Below, piece by piece: positions 19,834 to 28,539 of a stretch of DNA of 64,000 nucleotides. This stretch comes from Salinispora oceanensis. Lineage in GTDB: Bacteria; Actinomycetota; Actinomycetes; Mycobacteriales; Micromonosporaceae. The notes below the pieces were generated by a model that made no database searches, was not told where the DNA came from, and worked only from the letters and a program-made list of their open reading frames with translations. How positions within the stretch are numbered: the first letter of the stretch is position 1; each line of letters begins with the position of its first letter. The stretch spans positions 2,078,523 to 2,142,522 of the forward strand of contig NZ_KB911579.1 of assembly GCF_000383575.1 (NCBI RefSeq), in the 5' to 3' direction. Both the position numbers and the translations under genes were made by a program.

Positions 19834-20807
19834 CGACCGGGGGGTTCCGGGAGGTCGACCACGAGTTACTCGCCGACTATGTCGGCGGGGCACTCGCGGG
19901 CACTCCCGACGAGGTGACCGTCGCCCGCCTGGTCGAACGGGACACGGCCTGGGCGGACGCCTACGCCCGGCTCGCGCCGGCGGTCGCGGAGGTCCACGCC
20001 GCCCTGGCCGCCTATGGGACGGCGGAGGAGATGCCGGCGGGCGTGGCCGATCAGATTCGCACCGCGCTGGCCGCGACCGACGTTGCGACGACGATCGAGG
20101 GCACGCCAGCCGAGGGCGTGACGGCCGGCAGGGCAGCACGCCCTTCGGTCGTGCCGACTCAGCCGCACGCTGGTTCACGGCGCCGCGGTGGCACTCCTCG
20201 AGTGACCGCCGCCGGCCCCGGCCGGCGGCGTCGACGGTGGCAGCGGGTCGGTGCTCCCGTCGCGCTCGCCGCGGTGGCGGTGGCCGCCGTCGGGCTGCTC
20301 GGCCTGGACCAACTCGACCGAGGGACAGACGGGCCGGGGTCAGGCACCGGCACCACGGAGCAGGCCGCCGCCGGGCCGGTGGGCACCGCCGGACCACCGA
20401 TCCAGACCGGTTCGGACTACCAGCGGGCGGACTTGGCGGATCCGGCCTCATCGCCGCAGCAATTCCCCGGCGAGAGCAACATCGAGTCGGAGCCCTCCGA
20501 TGTGGGCATCACCGAGTCGGAGCCCTCCGGCGTGGGAATCCAGGGCTACCGGACAGCTGGGCCGGTCGGGCTCGATCGGCTGACGGATCCGAGCGCGCTC
20601 GAAACCTGCCTGGCCGCGATCGGTACCGAGCACGACGCCGGCCGGTTGGCGGTCGAGTTGGTGGACTATGCCCGCTTCGAGGGCCGGCCGGCGCTGGTCG
20701 TCCGGTTCACCGATGCGACTGGTACCCGCTGGGCCTGGGTCAGCGGGCCCGAGTGCGGGGTATCCGGGTCGGGCGCGGACACCCGCTACCGTACGCGGGT
20801 AGGGTAG
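19830..20807 (+). CDS. SigM anti-sigma factor, RsmA-like
   Basis: 325-residue single-pass membrane protein whose GTG overlaps the sigM stop (GTGA) behind GGAGGAG, a typical coupled sigma/anti-sigma pair. The N-terminal 90 residues (HELLADYVGGALAGTPDE...) fit an anti-sigma domain, although no zinc HXXXCXXC motif is seen. A basic stretch (GRRRRRW) precedes the membrane helix VALAAVAVAAVGLLGL. The outer domain contains a tandem ten-residue repeat (ESEPSDVGIT then ESEPSGVGIQ) and two widely spaced cysteines that could form a disulfide. Confidence 0.85.
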   Translation: MTTGGFREVDHELLADYVGGALAGTPDEVTVARLVERDTAWADAYARLAPAVAEVHAALAAYGTAEEMPAGVADQIRTALAATDVATTIEGTPAEGVTAGRAARPSVVPTQPHAGSRRRGGTPRVTAAGPGRRRRRWQRVGAPVALAAVAVAAVGLLGLDQLDRGTDGPGSGTGTTEQAAAGPVGTAGPPIQTGSDYQRADLADPASSPQQFPGESNIESEPSDVGITESEPSGVGIQGYRTAGPVGLDRLTDPSALETCLAAIGTEHDAGRLAVELVDYARFEGRPALVVRFTDATGTRWAWVSGPECGVSGSGADTRYRTRVG

Positions 20808-20871
20808 AACCCCAACAACGGTCGCGGGGTGTGGTGCCGTGACGTGAGCTGACCCACCGGATGACCGGCTC

Positions 20872-20899
20872 GGGAATTCCCGGTTCGTACGATGGCGTT
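20872..20899 (+). promoter_or_regulatory. SigR-type promoter for trxB-trxA
   Basis: GGGAAT followed by 19 bp and GTT, about 100 bp before the trxB start. This matches the GGAAT-N18/19-GTT promoters that SigR uses for trxBA in Streptomyces. Sequence match seen; use by a SigR homologue inferred. Confidence 0.6.
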
Positions 20900-20997
20900 C
20901 TCTACATCAGCTGCCGATGCCTGATCCAGGGGTGTCGGCACCGACTCGCCGTCGGTGCGCGCCGTCGGCGAACACACAGACGAATCGGGAGACGGCA

Positions 20998-21951
20998 GTG
21001 GACGACGTCCGCAACCTGATCATCATCGGCTCCGGGCCAGCCGGGTACACGGCGGCGGTTTACGCCGCGCGCGCAAACCTCGCACCGCTGGTCATCGAGG
21101 GGGCGCAGTCCGGTGGCGCGTTGATGACGACGACCGAGGTGGAGAACTTCCCGGGGTTCGCCGACGGCATTCTCGGTCCTGAGCTGATGGACAGCATGCG
21201 CAAGCAGGCCGAGCGCTTCGGCGCCGAGTTCCTGACCGACGATGTGACCCGGGTTGAACTCAAGAACACCGGCGAGGTCGGCTCAGACGCGGTCAGCACC
21301 GTCTGGGTGGGGGAGACCAGCTATCGAGCGAAGGCCGTCATCCTCGCCACCGGCTCCGCCTGGCGCCCGCTGGGAGTGCCGGGGGAGCAGGAGTACCTCG
21401 GCCACGGCGTGTCGTCCTGCGCCACCTGCGACGGCTTCTTCTTCCGTAACCAGCACATCATCGTCGTCGGCGGTGGTGACTCGGCGATGGAGGAGGCCAA
21501 CTTCCTGACCCGCTTCGCCGAGTCGGTCACGATCGTCCACCGCCGGGACTCATTCCGGGCCAGCAAGATCATGGCCGAGCGTGCGCTGGGCAACGACAAG
21601 ATCAAGGTCGAGTGGAACGCCGTGGTGGAGGAGATCCTCGGCGCCGATGGCAAGGTTTCCGGCGTCCGACTCCGCCACGTGCACACCGGCGATACCCGGG
21701 TGCTCGACGTGACCGGCGTCTTCGTGGCGATCGGCCACGATCCCCGCAGCGAGCTCTTCCGCGACCAGGTGGACCTGGACGACGAGGGGTATGTGAAGGT
21801 GGACGCGCCCAGCACCAAGACCAGCATCCCGGGGGTGTTCGCCGCCGGTGATCTGGTTGACCACACCTACCGGCAGGCCATCACCGCCGCCGGTACGGGC
21901 TGCGCCGCTGCTCTGGACGCCGAGCGCTTCATCGCCACGATCCAGGGCTGA
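20998..21951 (+). CDS. trxB: Thioredoxin-disulfide reductase
   Basis: NADPH-dependent flavoenzyme (317 residues) that reduces thioredoxin. It has an FAD site [19 protein letters not shown] at the N-terminus, a redox-active disulfide in [10 protein letters not shown], an NADPH motif [12 protein letters not shown] and the C-terminal FAD block [18 protein letters not shown] 20998 is chosen because the Rossmann motif starts a few residues later and a purine-rich site precedes it. Followed after 34 bp by trxA; the pair forms an operon. Confidence 0.97.
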   Translation: MDDVRNLIIIGSGPAGYTAAVYAARANLAPLVIEGAQSGGALMTTTEVENFPGFADGILGPELMDSMRKQAERFGAEFLTDDVTRVELKNTGEVGSDAVSTVWVGETSYRAKAVILATGSAWRPLGVPGEQEYLGHGVSSCATCDGFFFRNQHIIVVGGGDSAMEEANFLTRFAESVTIVHRRDSFRASKIMAERALGNDKIKVEWNAVVEEILGADGKVSGVRLRHVHTGDTRVLDVTGVFVAIGHDPRSELFRDQVDLDDEGYVKVDAPSTKTSIPGVFAAGDLVDHTYRQAITAAGTGCAAALDAERFIATIQG

Positions 21952-21985
21952 AATTCCGAAACACATCCCCCGAGGAGGGAACGTA

Positions 21986-22309
21986 GTGGGAGCAACCAAG
22001 TCGGTCACTGACGCCAGCTTCACCACCGAGGTACTGCAGTCCGACAAGCCGGTTCTGGTGGACTTCTGGGCGGAGTGGTGCGGGCCGTGCCGGAAGGTGT
22101 CGCCACTGCTCGAAGAGATCGCCGGTGAGATGGGCGATCAGGTCAGCATCGTCAAGCTCAACATCGACGACAACCCGGAGACCGCCCGTAACTACCGGGT
22201 CATGTCGGTGCCGACGCTCACCGTGTTCAAGAACGGCAAGCCAGTACAGTCGATCGCCGGCGCCAAGCCCAAGGGAGAGCTGGTCAAGCTCATCCAGTCC
22301 GCGCTCTGA
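21986..22309 (+). CDS. trxA: Thioredoxin
   Basis: 107-residue cytosolic disulfide reductant. The active site is canonical (VDFWAEWCGPCRKVSP) and the cis-proline loop is RVMSVPTLTVFKNG. GTG 21986 is preceded by GAGGAGGGAA. Lies in operon with trxB and ends at a strong terminator. Confidence 0.97.
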   Translation: MGATKSVTDASFTTEVLQSDKPVLVDFWAEWCGPCRKVSPLLEEIAGEMGDQVSIVKLNIDDNPETARNYRVMSVPTLTVFKNGKPVQSIAGAKPKGELVKLIQSAL

Positions 22310-22328
22310 CCAGCGCCGGACGCAGCTG

Positions 22329-22370
22329 CCCCCCGCATCCGCTCCACCGGGTGCGGGGGGCGGTCTTTTT
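22329..22370 (+). terminator. Rho-independent terminator of trxB-trxA
   Basis: 13-bp stem with one mismatch (22329-22341 with 22348-22360), 6-nt loop, followed by CGGTCTTTTT. Confidence 0.88.
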
Positions 22371-22515
22371 CCGGCCGCCACACCTCAGGCCCGGCGAGCG
22401 CCTAACCTCAACCCCAGAGACAACACCGCCGTCGTCGGCGGGGCCACCGGAACAGGCCATCGGCAGCCTAGCCGGGCCATCCGGCCAGCCAGCGTCCGTG
22501 CAAAGGGGGTCGAGC

Positions 22516-23694
22516 GTGCGTCCGATCCGACCCGGCGACCGTGGACCGGCGGTCACCGAGATCCGTAAGGTGCTGGCCGGCCTCGACCTCCTCGTCCCGG
22601 CAGCACCAGACAGCGACGAGTTCGACGCCCGCACCGAACGTGCCGTCCGAGCCTTCCAACAGTCCCGCGGGCTGAGCGTGGACGGTCGAGTCGGCACCGA
22701 GACGTGGCAGGCCCTGGACGCGGCCCGCTGGCGGCTGGGTGCCCGTAGCCTCTACCACTCCGTACCGGAACCTCTCATCGGTGAGGACATCCGATCGCTC
22801 CAGGAACGGCTCCTCGAGATGGGCTACGACGTCGGCCGGGCGGATGCCATCTACGGTGTCCGAACAGCCCGGGCGCTCGCCCAGTTCCAACGCGAGGTGG
22901 GGCTGGTCCCGGATGGCACCTGCGGCCCCCACACCGTGAACTCGCTGCGACGCCTCGGCCGAAAGGTGGTCGGCGGGCGCCCACAGTGGCTCCGTGAATC
23001 CGACGCCATCCGACAGTCCGGTCCCACCCTGGTCGGGCGAATGGTGGTCATCGACCCGGGGCACGGCGGCAGCGACCCGGGCGTGAGCGTGCCCGAAGGG
23101 CAGCTGCACTGGACCGAGGCCGACCTGGTGCACGACCTCGCCAGCCGCCTTGAGGGGCGACTCGCCGCGGCCGGGGTACGAGTGCAGCTGACCCGCGGTC
23201 CGGCGCAGCGGGACCACCTGCCCGATGTTGACCGGGCCGCACTGGCCAACTCGCTCGGCGCGGACGTGTTCATCTCCCTGCACCTTGACGGCCACGTCAA
23301 TCCGGCCGCCGACGGCGTGGCCACCTACCACTACGGCACCGACAACGGCGTCACCTCCACCACCGGCGAACGCCTCGCCGGCCTCGTCCAGCGGGAGATC
23401 GTGGCGCGAACCGGGCTGCGCGACTGTCGGTCCCACGCAAAGGCGTGGGACCTCCTCCGGCTGACCCGAATGCCGGCCGTCCGGGTCGAGGTGGGCTACC
23501 TGACCTCGCCGGGGGACCGGTCCCGGTTGGTCGAGCCGCGGTTCCGGGACCGAGTGGTGGAGGCGATCGTCGCCGCCATCCAGCGGATGTACTACCCGAT
23601 CGAACAAGACGTACCCACCGGTTCGATCGACGTGAGCAAGCTGCGGGCGATGGTGGCGGCCGAGAGCGTGGCCGCCGGGACCGTGGTCGACTGA
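22516..23694 (+). CDS. cwlM: CwlM-like N-acetylmuramoyl-L-alanine amidase-family protein
   Basis: 392 residues without signal peptide, so cytoplasmic. There are two peptidoglycan-binding type-1 repeats (about 1-75 and 80-160: FQQSRGLSVDGRVGTETWQ and FQREVGLVPDGTCGPHTVN), then an amidase_3 domain (about 175-370). Metal-ligand positions look complete: His in DPGHGGSDPG, Glu in WTEADLV and His in SLHLDGH. Another conserved block is RTGLRDCRSHAKAWDLLRL. Mycobacterial CwlM is a phosphorylated activator of MurA rather than a lytic enzyme. The position after trxA is conserved. GTG 22516 matches the family N-terminus. Confidence 0.9.
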   Translation: MRPIRPGDRGPAVTEIRKVLAGLDLLVPAAPDSDEFDARTERAVRAFQQSRGLSVDGRVGTETWQALDAARWRLGARSLYHSVPEPLIGEDIRSLQERLLEMGYDVGRADAIYGVRTARALAQFQREVGLVPDGTCGPHTVNSLRRLGRKVVGGRPQWLRESDAIRQSGPTLVGRMVVIDPGHGGSDPGVSVPEGQLHWTEADLVHDLASRLEGRLAAAGVRVQLTRGPAQRDHLPDVDRAALANSLGADVFISLHLDGHVNPAADGVATYHYGTDNGVTSTTGERLAGLVQREIVARTGLRDCRSHAKAWDLLRLTRMPAVRVEVGYLTSPGDRSRLVEPRFRDRVVEAIVAAIQRMYYPIEQDVPTGSIDVSKLRAMVAAESVAAGTVVD

Positions 23695-23726
23695 CCAAAC
23701 GATGCCCGCGATGCCCGCGGTGGCCA

Positions 23727-23779
23727 CCGGCGCTGGACCGGGTCGCCGGTGGTCAGCCGGCGCTGGACCGGGTCGCCGG
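23727..23779. repeat. Two 23-bp direct repeats
   Basis: Identical 23-mers at 23727-23749 and 23757-23779 with a 30-bp period. The second copy forms the 3' end of the GNAT gene and the first lies outside it. Confidence 0.8.
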
Positions 23780-24418
23780 AGTGGGACGGACCGGCCGGAG
23801 CAGACTCTCCGGGCTCATCGAGCCGAGCAGCTTCTCCAACGCGTACTCGACGTCGGACTTCCAGCTCAGTGCGGTGCGCAACTCCAGTCGCAGGCGAGGG
23901 AAGCGCGGATGCGGGCGGACCGTCTTGAAACCCACCGAGAGGAAGTACTCCGCCGGAGCCACGCAGGCCCGCGCCGAGTCGTCAGCGTCGCCGAACTTCG
24001 CGTCACCGAACGCCTCGATCGCCTTGATTCCGCGCTTCGTCAGGTCCCGGGCGACCCCCTGCACGAGCATCCGACCAAGCCCGCCACCGGCGAAGGCCGG
24101 TACCACCTTCGCCGTCATCAACAGCGCCGCATCGGGGGAGACCGGTGAGGTCGGAAAGGCCATCGATCGCGGCACGTACGCCGGCGGGGCATACAGCACG
24201 AACCCGGCAGGCATGTCGTCAACGTAGACCAGCTTGCCGCAGGCGCCCCACTCCAGCAGGGTCTGCGAGACCCAGGCCTCTTTCTCCAGACCGGGATCCC
24301 CCGCCCCACGAGCGCGGTCGGCGGAGACCGGATCCAGCTCCCAGTAGACGCACTGCCGGCACGAACGGGGCAGATCCTCCAGGGTGTCCAAGGTCAGGCT
24401 GACCAGACGTCGCGACAT
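23753..24418 (-). CDS. GNAT family N-acetyltransferase
   Basis: 221-residue acetyltransferase. The acetyl-CoA binding loop is variant but recognisable (VVPAFAGGGLGRMLVQGVAR), followed by FGDAKF and a C-terminal beta strand (AEYFLSVGFKTVRPH). The N-terminal block RSCRQCVYWELDP has a CXXC pair and is conserved in this chromosomal position in related actinomycetes. ATG 24418 was chosen; longer forms run into the divergent promoter. The acceptor substrate is unknown. The last codons fall in a direct repeat. Confidence 0.85.
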   Translation of the reverse strand: MSRRLVSLTLDTLEDLPRSCRQCVYWELDPVSADRARGAGDPGLEKEAWVSQTLLEWGACGKLVYVDDMPAGFVLYAPPAYVPRSMAFPTSPVSPDAALLMTAKVVPAFAGGGLGRMLVQGVARDLTKRGIKAIEAFGDAKFGDADDSARACVAPAEYFLSVGFKTVRPHPRFPRLRLELRTALSWKSDVEYALEKLLGSMSPESLLRPVRPTPATRSSAG

Positions 24419-24546
24419 CGGCGCATCCCCACAGTAGGCTCGGAGGTAGACCGCCCTTCGGTGTCCCCAACCAACGATCGTACGCCGGATCCGGACACCA
24501 CGGGAAGGGATACGCGAAACGACCACCGGGCAGGTGACAGCGGAAC

Positions 24547-25860
24547 ATGACCGGCACGACGCTTGACGACTACACCGACCGCTACGCCCGACGGGTTCGA
24601 GGCATGACCGCCTCGGAGATCCGGGCGCTCTTCGCGGTGGCCAACCGGCCGGAGGTGGTCTCACTCGCCGGAGGTGCGCCGTACATCGCTGCTCTCCCCC
24701 TGGACGCGGTCGGTGAGATGCTCGGCCGGCTCGGGGCCGACCACGGCATCACCACCCTCCAGTACGGCATCGGTCAGGGCACCCCGGAGCTACGGGAGCG
24801 GATCTGTGAGGTGATGTCACTCTCCGGCATCGACGCCGCCTGCGGCGCCTCCCCCGACGATGTCGTCGTCACCGTCGGCGGCCAGCAGGCGCTGGACCTG
24901 GTCGCCCGCCTCTTTCTCGACCCCGGCGATGTGGTGCTCGCCGAAGGCCCGACCTACGTCGGGGCGCTCGGGGTTCTCCAAGCCGCCCAAGCGCAGGTCG
25001 TACACGTACCGATGGACAACGACGGGCTGATCCCCGAGGCCCTGGAGACGGCCATCGCCGACCAGGCGCGCGCCGGGCGCCGGATCAAGTTCCTCTACAC
25101 CATCCCCACGTACCAGAATCCGACCGGCGTGACGCTGACCGAGCAGCGACGCGAACGGATCCTCGACATCTGCGAACGCGCCGGCCTGCTGGTGGTGGAG
25201 GACGACCCGTACGGGCAGCTTGGCTTCGAGGGCGACGCCCCGGCACCGCTGCGCGCTCGCCGCCGCGACGGCGTCTTCTACCTCAGCACCTTCTCGAAGA
25301 CATTCGCGCCGGGGCTGCGGGTCGGCTGGATCCTCGCCCCGCACGCGGTGCGGGACAAACTCGTCATCGCCAGTGAGGCACAGATCCTCTGCCCCAGCAG
25401 CTTCGCTCAGGCGGCCGTCGCCACCTACCTCGGCACCATGCCGTGGCGGGAGCAGCTCAAGGTCTACCGGGAGGTCTACCGGGAACGGCGGGACGCGCTC
25501 CTCGCCGCCATGGCCGACCTGATGCCGGCCGGCACGGCGTGGACCCGGCCCGAAGGCGGCCTCTTCGTCTGGGCCACGCTGCCGGACGGGCTGGACTCGA
25601 AGGCGATGATGCCCCGCGCCATCGCCGCCCGAGTGGCGTACGTGCCCGGTACCGGCTTCTACGCCGACGGCACCGGCAACGACGCGATGCGGCTCAACTT
25701 CTCCTTCCCACCGCCCGAGCGGATCCGGGAAGGCGTACGGCGGCTCTCCGGGGTGATGGAGCAGGACATCGCCATGCGCCGCGTCTTCGGCGCGGTCGGC
25801 CCTCCTGGCTCTCGTCAAGGGCGGGCCGGTTCCGACACCCCCGGACCACACTTGGCATGA
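24547..25860 (+). CDS. PLP-dependent aminotransferase (class I/II, 2-aminoadipate type)
   Basis: 437-residue fold-type I aminotransferase. It shows substrate/PLP blocks LQYGIGQGTPELRERI, VTVGGQQALDLVARLF and PTYQNPTGVTL, and the PLP lysine in STFSKTFAPGLRVGW. The length fits stand-alone enzymes related to MocR-type and LysN aminotransferases. The C-terminal 25 residues are low-complexity. The ATG is the first residue of a regular N-terminal helix. Only 7 bp separate it from the next gene, so the two are co-transcribed. Confidence 0.9.
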   Translation: MTGTTLDDYTDRYARRVRGMTASEIRALFAVANRPEVVSLAGGAPYIAALPLDAVGEMLGRLGADHGITTLQYGIGQGTPELRERICEVMSLSGIDAACGASPDDVVVTVGGQQALDLVARLFLDPGDVVLAEGPTYVGALGVLQAAQAQVVHVPMDNDGLIPEALETAIADQARAGRRIKFLYTIPTYQNPTGVTLTEQRRERILDICERAGLLVVEDDPYGQLGFEGDAPAPLRARRRDGVFYLSTFSKTFAPGLRVGWILAPHAVRDKLVIASEAQILCPSSFAQAAVATYLGTMPWREQLKVYREVYRERRDALLAAMADLMPAGTAWTRPEGGLFVWATLPDGLDSKAMMPRAIAARVAYVPGTGFYADGTGNDAMRLNFSFPPPERIREGVRRLSGVMEQDIAMRRVFGAVGPPGSRQGRAGSDTPGPHLA

Positions 25861-25867
25861 TTCTGAC

Positions 25868-26848
25868 ATGGGTACGACCGCTGCCGATCCCGCTGTCCTG
25901 ACCGACCTGCGCGTGCTGGTCCTCGCCGGCGGGCTCTCCTATGAACGGGACGTCTCGCTGCGATCCGGCCGTCGGGTCCTCGACGCGCTGCGTGCGGTGG
26001 GCGTGGAGGCGGAGCTGCGCGACGCGGATGTCGCCCTCCTGCCGAGGCTCGTCGCCGACCCGCCAGACGCGGTGGTCATCGCGCTGCACGGCGCCACCGG
26101 CGAGGACGGTTCACTCCGGGGGGTGCTGGACCTCTGCGATGTCCCGTACGTCGGCTGCGACGCGCGTGCCTCCCGCCGCGCCTGGGACAAACCCTCGGCC
26201 AAGACCGTGCTGCGAGAGGCACACATCCCCACCCCGGACTGGGTGGCCCTACCCCACGACCGCTTCTCCGAACTTGGTGCGGTGGCGGTGCTGGACCGCA
26301 TCGTCGACCGGCTGGGCCTCCCGCTGATGGTCAAGCCCGCGCAGGGCGGCTCGGGTCTGGGCGCCGCCGTGGTCCGGGACAGCACCGCCCTGCCGGCCGC
26401 GATGGTCGGTTGTTTCGCGTACGACTCCACCGCCCTGGTCGAACGCTACCTGCCCGGGACAGACGTGGCGGTATCCGTGGTCGACCTCGGGGAAGGACCG
26501 CAGGCCCTGCCGGCGGTGGAGATCGTGCCCCGGAACGGCGTATACGACTACGCCGCCCGGTACACGGCCGGCCGCACCACCTGGCACACACCGGCCCGGC
26601 TGGCCACCGAGGTGGCCGAGGCGGTCGCCGAGCTCGCCGTCGCCGCCCACACCGCGCTCGGGTTGCGCGACCTAAGCCGGGTCGACCTGATCGTTGATAG
26701 CGACGGCCAGCCGCACGTGCTCGGGGTGAACGTCGCACCCGGCATGACGGAGACCTCACTGCTACCGCTCGCGGCCCAGGCCGCCGGTCTCGACTTCGGT
26801 CGGATGATCGGCACCCTGGTTTCCCAGGCTGCATCCCGGGCAGCCTGA
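25868..26848 (+). CDS. D-alanine--D-alanine ligase-family ATP-grasp protein
   Basis: 326-residue ligase. Visible blocks are the N-terminal LVLAGGLSYERDVSLRSGR, HGATGEDGSLRG, ATP-grasp VKPAQGGSGLG and metal-binding VLGVNVAPGMTETSLLP near the C-terminus, where Ddl enzymes usually read EVNT.PGMT. The family forms D-Ala-D-Ala or related peptide bonds. The changed C-terminal motif and the aminotransferase partner make the true substrate uncertain. Predicted cytoplasmic. Confidence 0.85.
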   Translation: MGTTAADPAVLTDLRVLVLAGGLSYERDVSLRSGRRVLDALRAVGVEAELRDADVALLPRLVADPPDAVVIALHGATGEDGSLRGVLDLCDVPYVGCDARASRRAWDKPSAKTVLREAHIPTPDWVALPHDRFSELGAVAVLDRIVDRLGLPLMVKPAQGGSGLGAAVVRDSTALPAAMVGCFAYDSTALVERYLPGTDVAVSVVDLGEGPQALPAVEIVPRNGVYDYAARYTAGRTTWHTPARLATEVAEAVAELAVAAHTALGLRDLSRVDLIVDSDGQPHVLGVNVAPGMTETSLLPLAAQAAGLDFGRMIGTLVSQAASRAA

Positions 26849-26882
26849 GCCAGCGAGGCACGGTCGTGGTCGGCCGCCAGCG

Positions 26883-28031
26883 TCAGGACGGGACCGCGTT
26901 CGACGCTGTTGGCCGCGGCGGGGGAGTGTCACCAGCCTGCTCCAGCACACCGGAGCCGGTGCGGCCGCGGGCCGCACCATCGGGCGCGGCTGTACTTTCG
27001 GCACGGCCCGGGACTCCCTCGCCTTCGGCACGGCCCGGGGCTCCATCGCCGCCCCCCTGAGGTTGCGGAATCGTAGCGGCTCGGGCTGAGGCTGCCGCGG
27101 CCTCCGGAGCGCCAGCGTCGTCAGCCGGAACGTCGGCGTCAGCGCTAATCGCCGCGTTCCCGGGCTCCCCACCCAGCACCGCGTCAGCCCCCGCCCCACC
27201 GACACTCTCCGCCGTGCCCGCCGTGTCACCGCCCTGCGCCGTGCCCGCCGTGTCTCCGCCCTGCACCGTGCCGCCGCTGCCCGCCGTACCGCCGCCGTCT
27301 GTCGCGCTCTGCTGCCTGGCCACGGAATCCGAGTAGCCTTCACCCAGGGCCGCCTGAACGCTCTCCGTCTCCTTGGCCGCCTCCACGGTGTCAGTCTCGG
27401 TCTCAGTCTCCGAGTACTCCGCGGTCTCTACCGCACCGAAGCTGGCCGGTGCCTGCCACTGGATTCGAGGCGGCTCGGCAAGCTGACGGCCGCCGAAGTC
27501 CGCCAACCACGCGGCGACGAGGGCGAGATTCTCCCGCCAGGTCGACTCGGGAATCGGGGGCAGGATCGAATCCCACAGGGGCAGGAAGGTACCCCGAAGC
27601 TGGAGCTGACCGTACGGCCGGGCGAGGAACCAGAGGTGCAGGTGCGCGGAGCCGTCGCCCCAGCGATTCACATGCACCCGGGATACGCCGTCGAGGGACC
27701 GGATGGCGCGCTCCAGCCGGACCGTCAGCACGCCGAGTTCGGCCGCGAGCAGGTTCGGCAGGTCGCCTAGATCCAAATGCGAACGGGACTCGAGGATCAA
27801 CACCATCGGAAGCCCGGTAGGTCTATCCATCGCACGTACCCGCCACCGCTCGCTGACCCAGATGTACGCCTCATCGGGGGCGCCGCAAGCGGTACATTCC
27901 CGGTCGCCTTCACCGCGACGGGGCGGCTCGGTCGCGACCGGATCATCGAGTTGTTTGACGCGGAGATCGCCCTCGAAGGGGAAGGAGGGCCATTGGGTGA
28001 AGTTCGGCACTGAGGGAGGGGTGTCGGGCAC
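26883..28031 (-). CDS. HIT-like (galactose-1-phosphate uridylyltransferase fold) protein with disordered tail
   Basis: 382 residues from GTG 28031. The N-terminal half (1-190) contains a CTACG pair, then RVHVNRWGDGSAHLHLWFLA, which holds an HXH motif of HIT-superfamily nucleotide hydrolases/transferases. Residues about 200-382 are low-complexity and acidic/Ala/Gly-rich, with near-identical repeats QGGDTAGTA. Conserved near parB in relatives; substrate unknown. The gene runs toward the convergent ATP-grasp gene. Confidence 0.75.
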   Translation of the reverse strand: MPDTPPSVPNFTQWPSFPFEGDLRVKQLDDPVATEPPRRGEGDRECTACGAPDEAYIWVSERWRVRAMDRPTGLPMVLILESRSHLDLGDLPNLLAAELGVLTVRLERAIRSLDGVSRVHVNRWGDGSAHLHLWFLARPYGQLQLRGTFLPLWDSILPPIPESTWRENLALVAAWLADFGGRQLAEPPRIQWQAPASFGAVETAEYSETETETDTVEAAKETESVQAALGEGYSDSVARQQSATDGGGTAGSGGTVQGGDTAGTAQGGDTAGTAESVGGAGADAVLGGEPGNAAISADADVPADDAGAPEAAAASARAATIPQPQGGGDGAPGRAEGEGVPGRAESTAAPDGAARGRTGSGVLEQAGDTPPPRPTASNAVPS

Positions 28032-28129
28032 GAGGTGACCCTAACTGTTTCCGGGACTGCTGTCCCCACCTCCTTCAGCCATCAATCCGCCGGATCAACC
28101 CACCGCCGGCCCAGCCGCTTGCCAGCAAG

Positions 28130-28240
28130 TTATCCACAGGAGGCCTAAGTTATCCACAACCATCTTCCACAGGTCAACACGGCGATTGAGGCGCTGTTTC
28201 ACGTGAAACAGCGCCACCTGTGGACAACTGCTGTGGATAA
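28130..28240. promoter_or_regulatory. DnaA-box cluster next to parS
   Basis: TTATCCACA at 28130-28138 and 28150-28158, then the opposite orientation at 28219-28227 (TGTGGACAA) and 28232-28240 (TGTGGATAA). A weaker TTCCACA lies near 28065-28071 relative to the second box, at about 28165. The cluster flanks parS 28190-28215. The whole gap 28032-28596 (565 bp) holds these boxes, two parS sites and no credible gene. Confidence 0.7.
28190..28215. promoter_or_regulatory. parS site 1 inside a 26-bp palindrome
   Basis: Exact ParB target TGTTTCACGTGAAACA at 28195-28210, extended on both sides to a perfect 26-bp palindrome. Confidence 0.95.
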
Positions 28241-28539
28241 CGTTGGGGACGAGACTTCTGCTACACCTGAGCCGGTATCAGCGCTCCGAGTAGGCCGGTT
28301 TACCGTTGGGCAGGCGCAGCCGATCGTGGGCCGGCCCCTGGGCACGGAAGCAGTCGCTCGCCCGGCCGATCCGGGTTCGCCATCGGCAGAAGGGCCAGCT
28401 AAAAGCCGGCAGGGTCGGAGTGAGCAGGGGAGTCAGGCACATGGCGCAGCCGGGGCGAGTGAACCGGCCGAGGAAACGTGGCCGGGCGCGAGTGGGCCGG
28501 GCGCGAGTGGCTGAGTCAGTCGGATCGAGCAAACGACAA

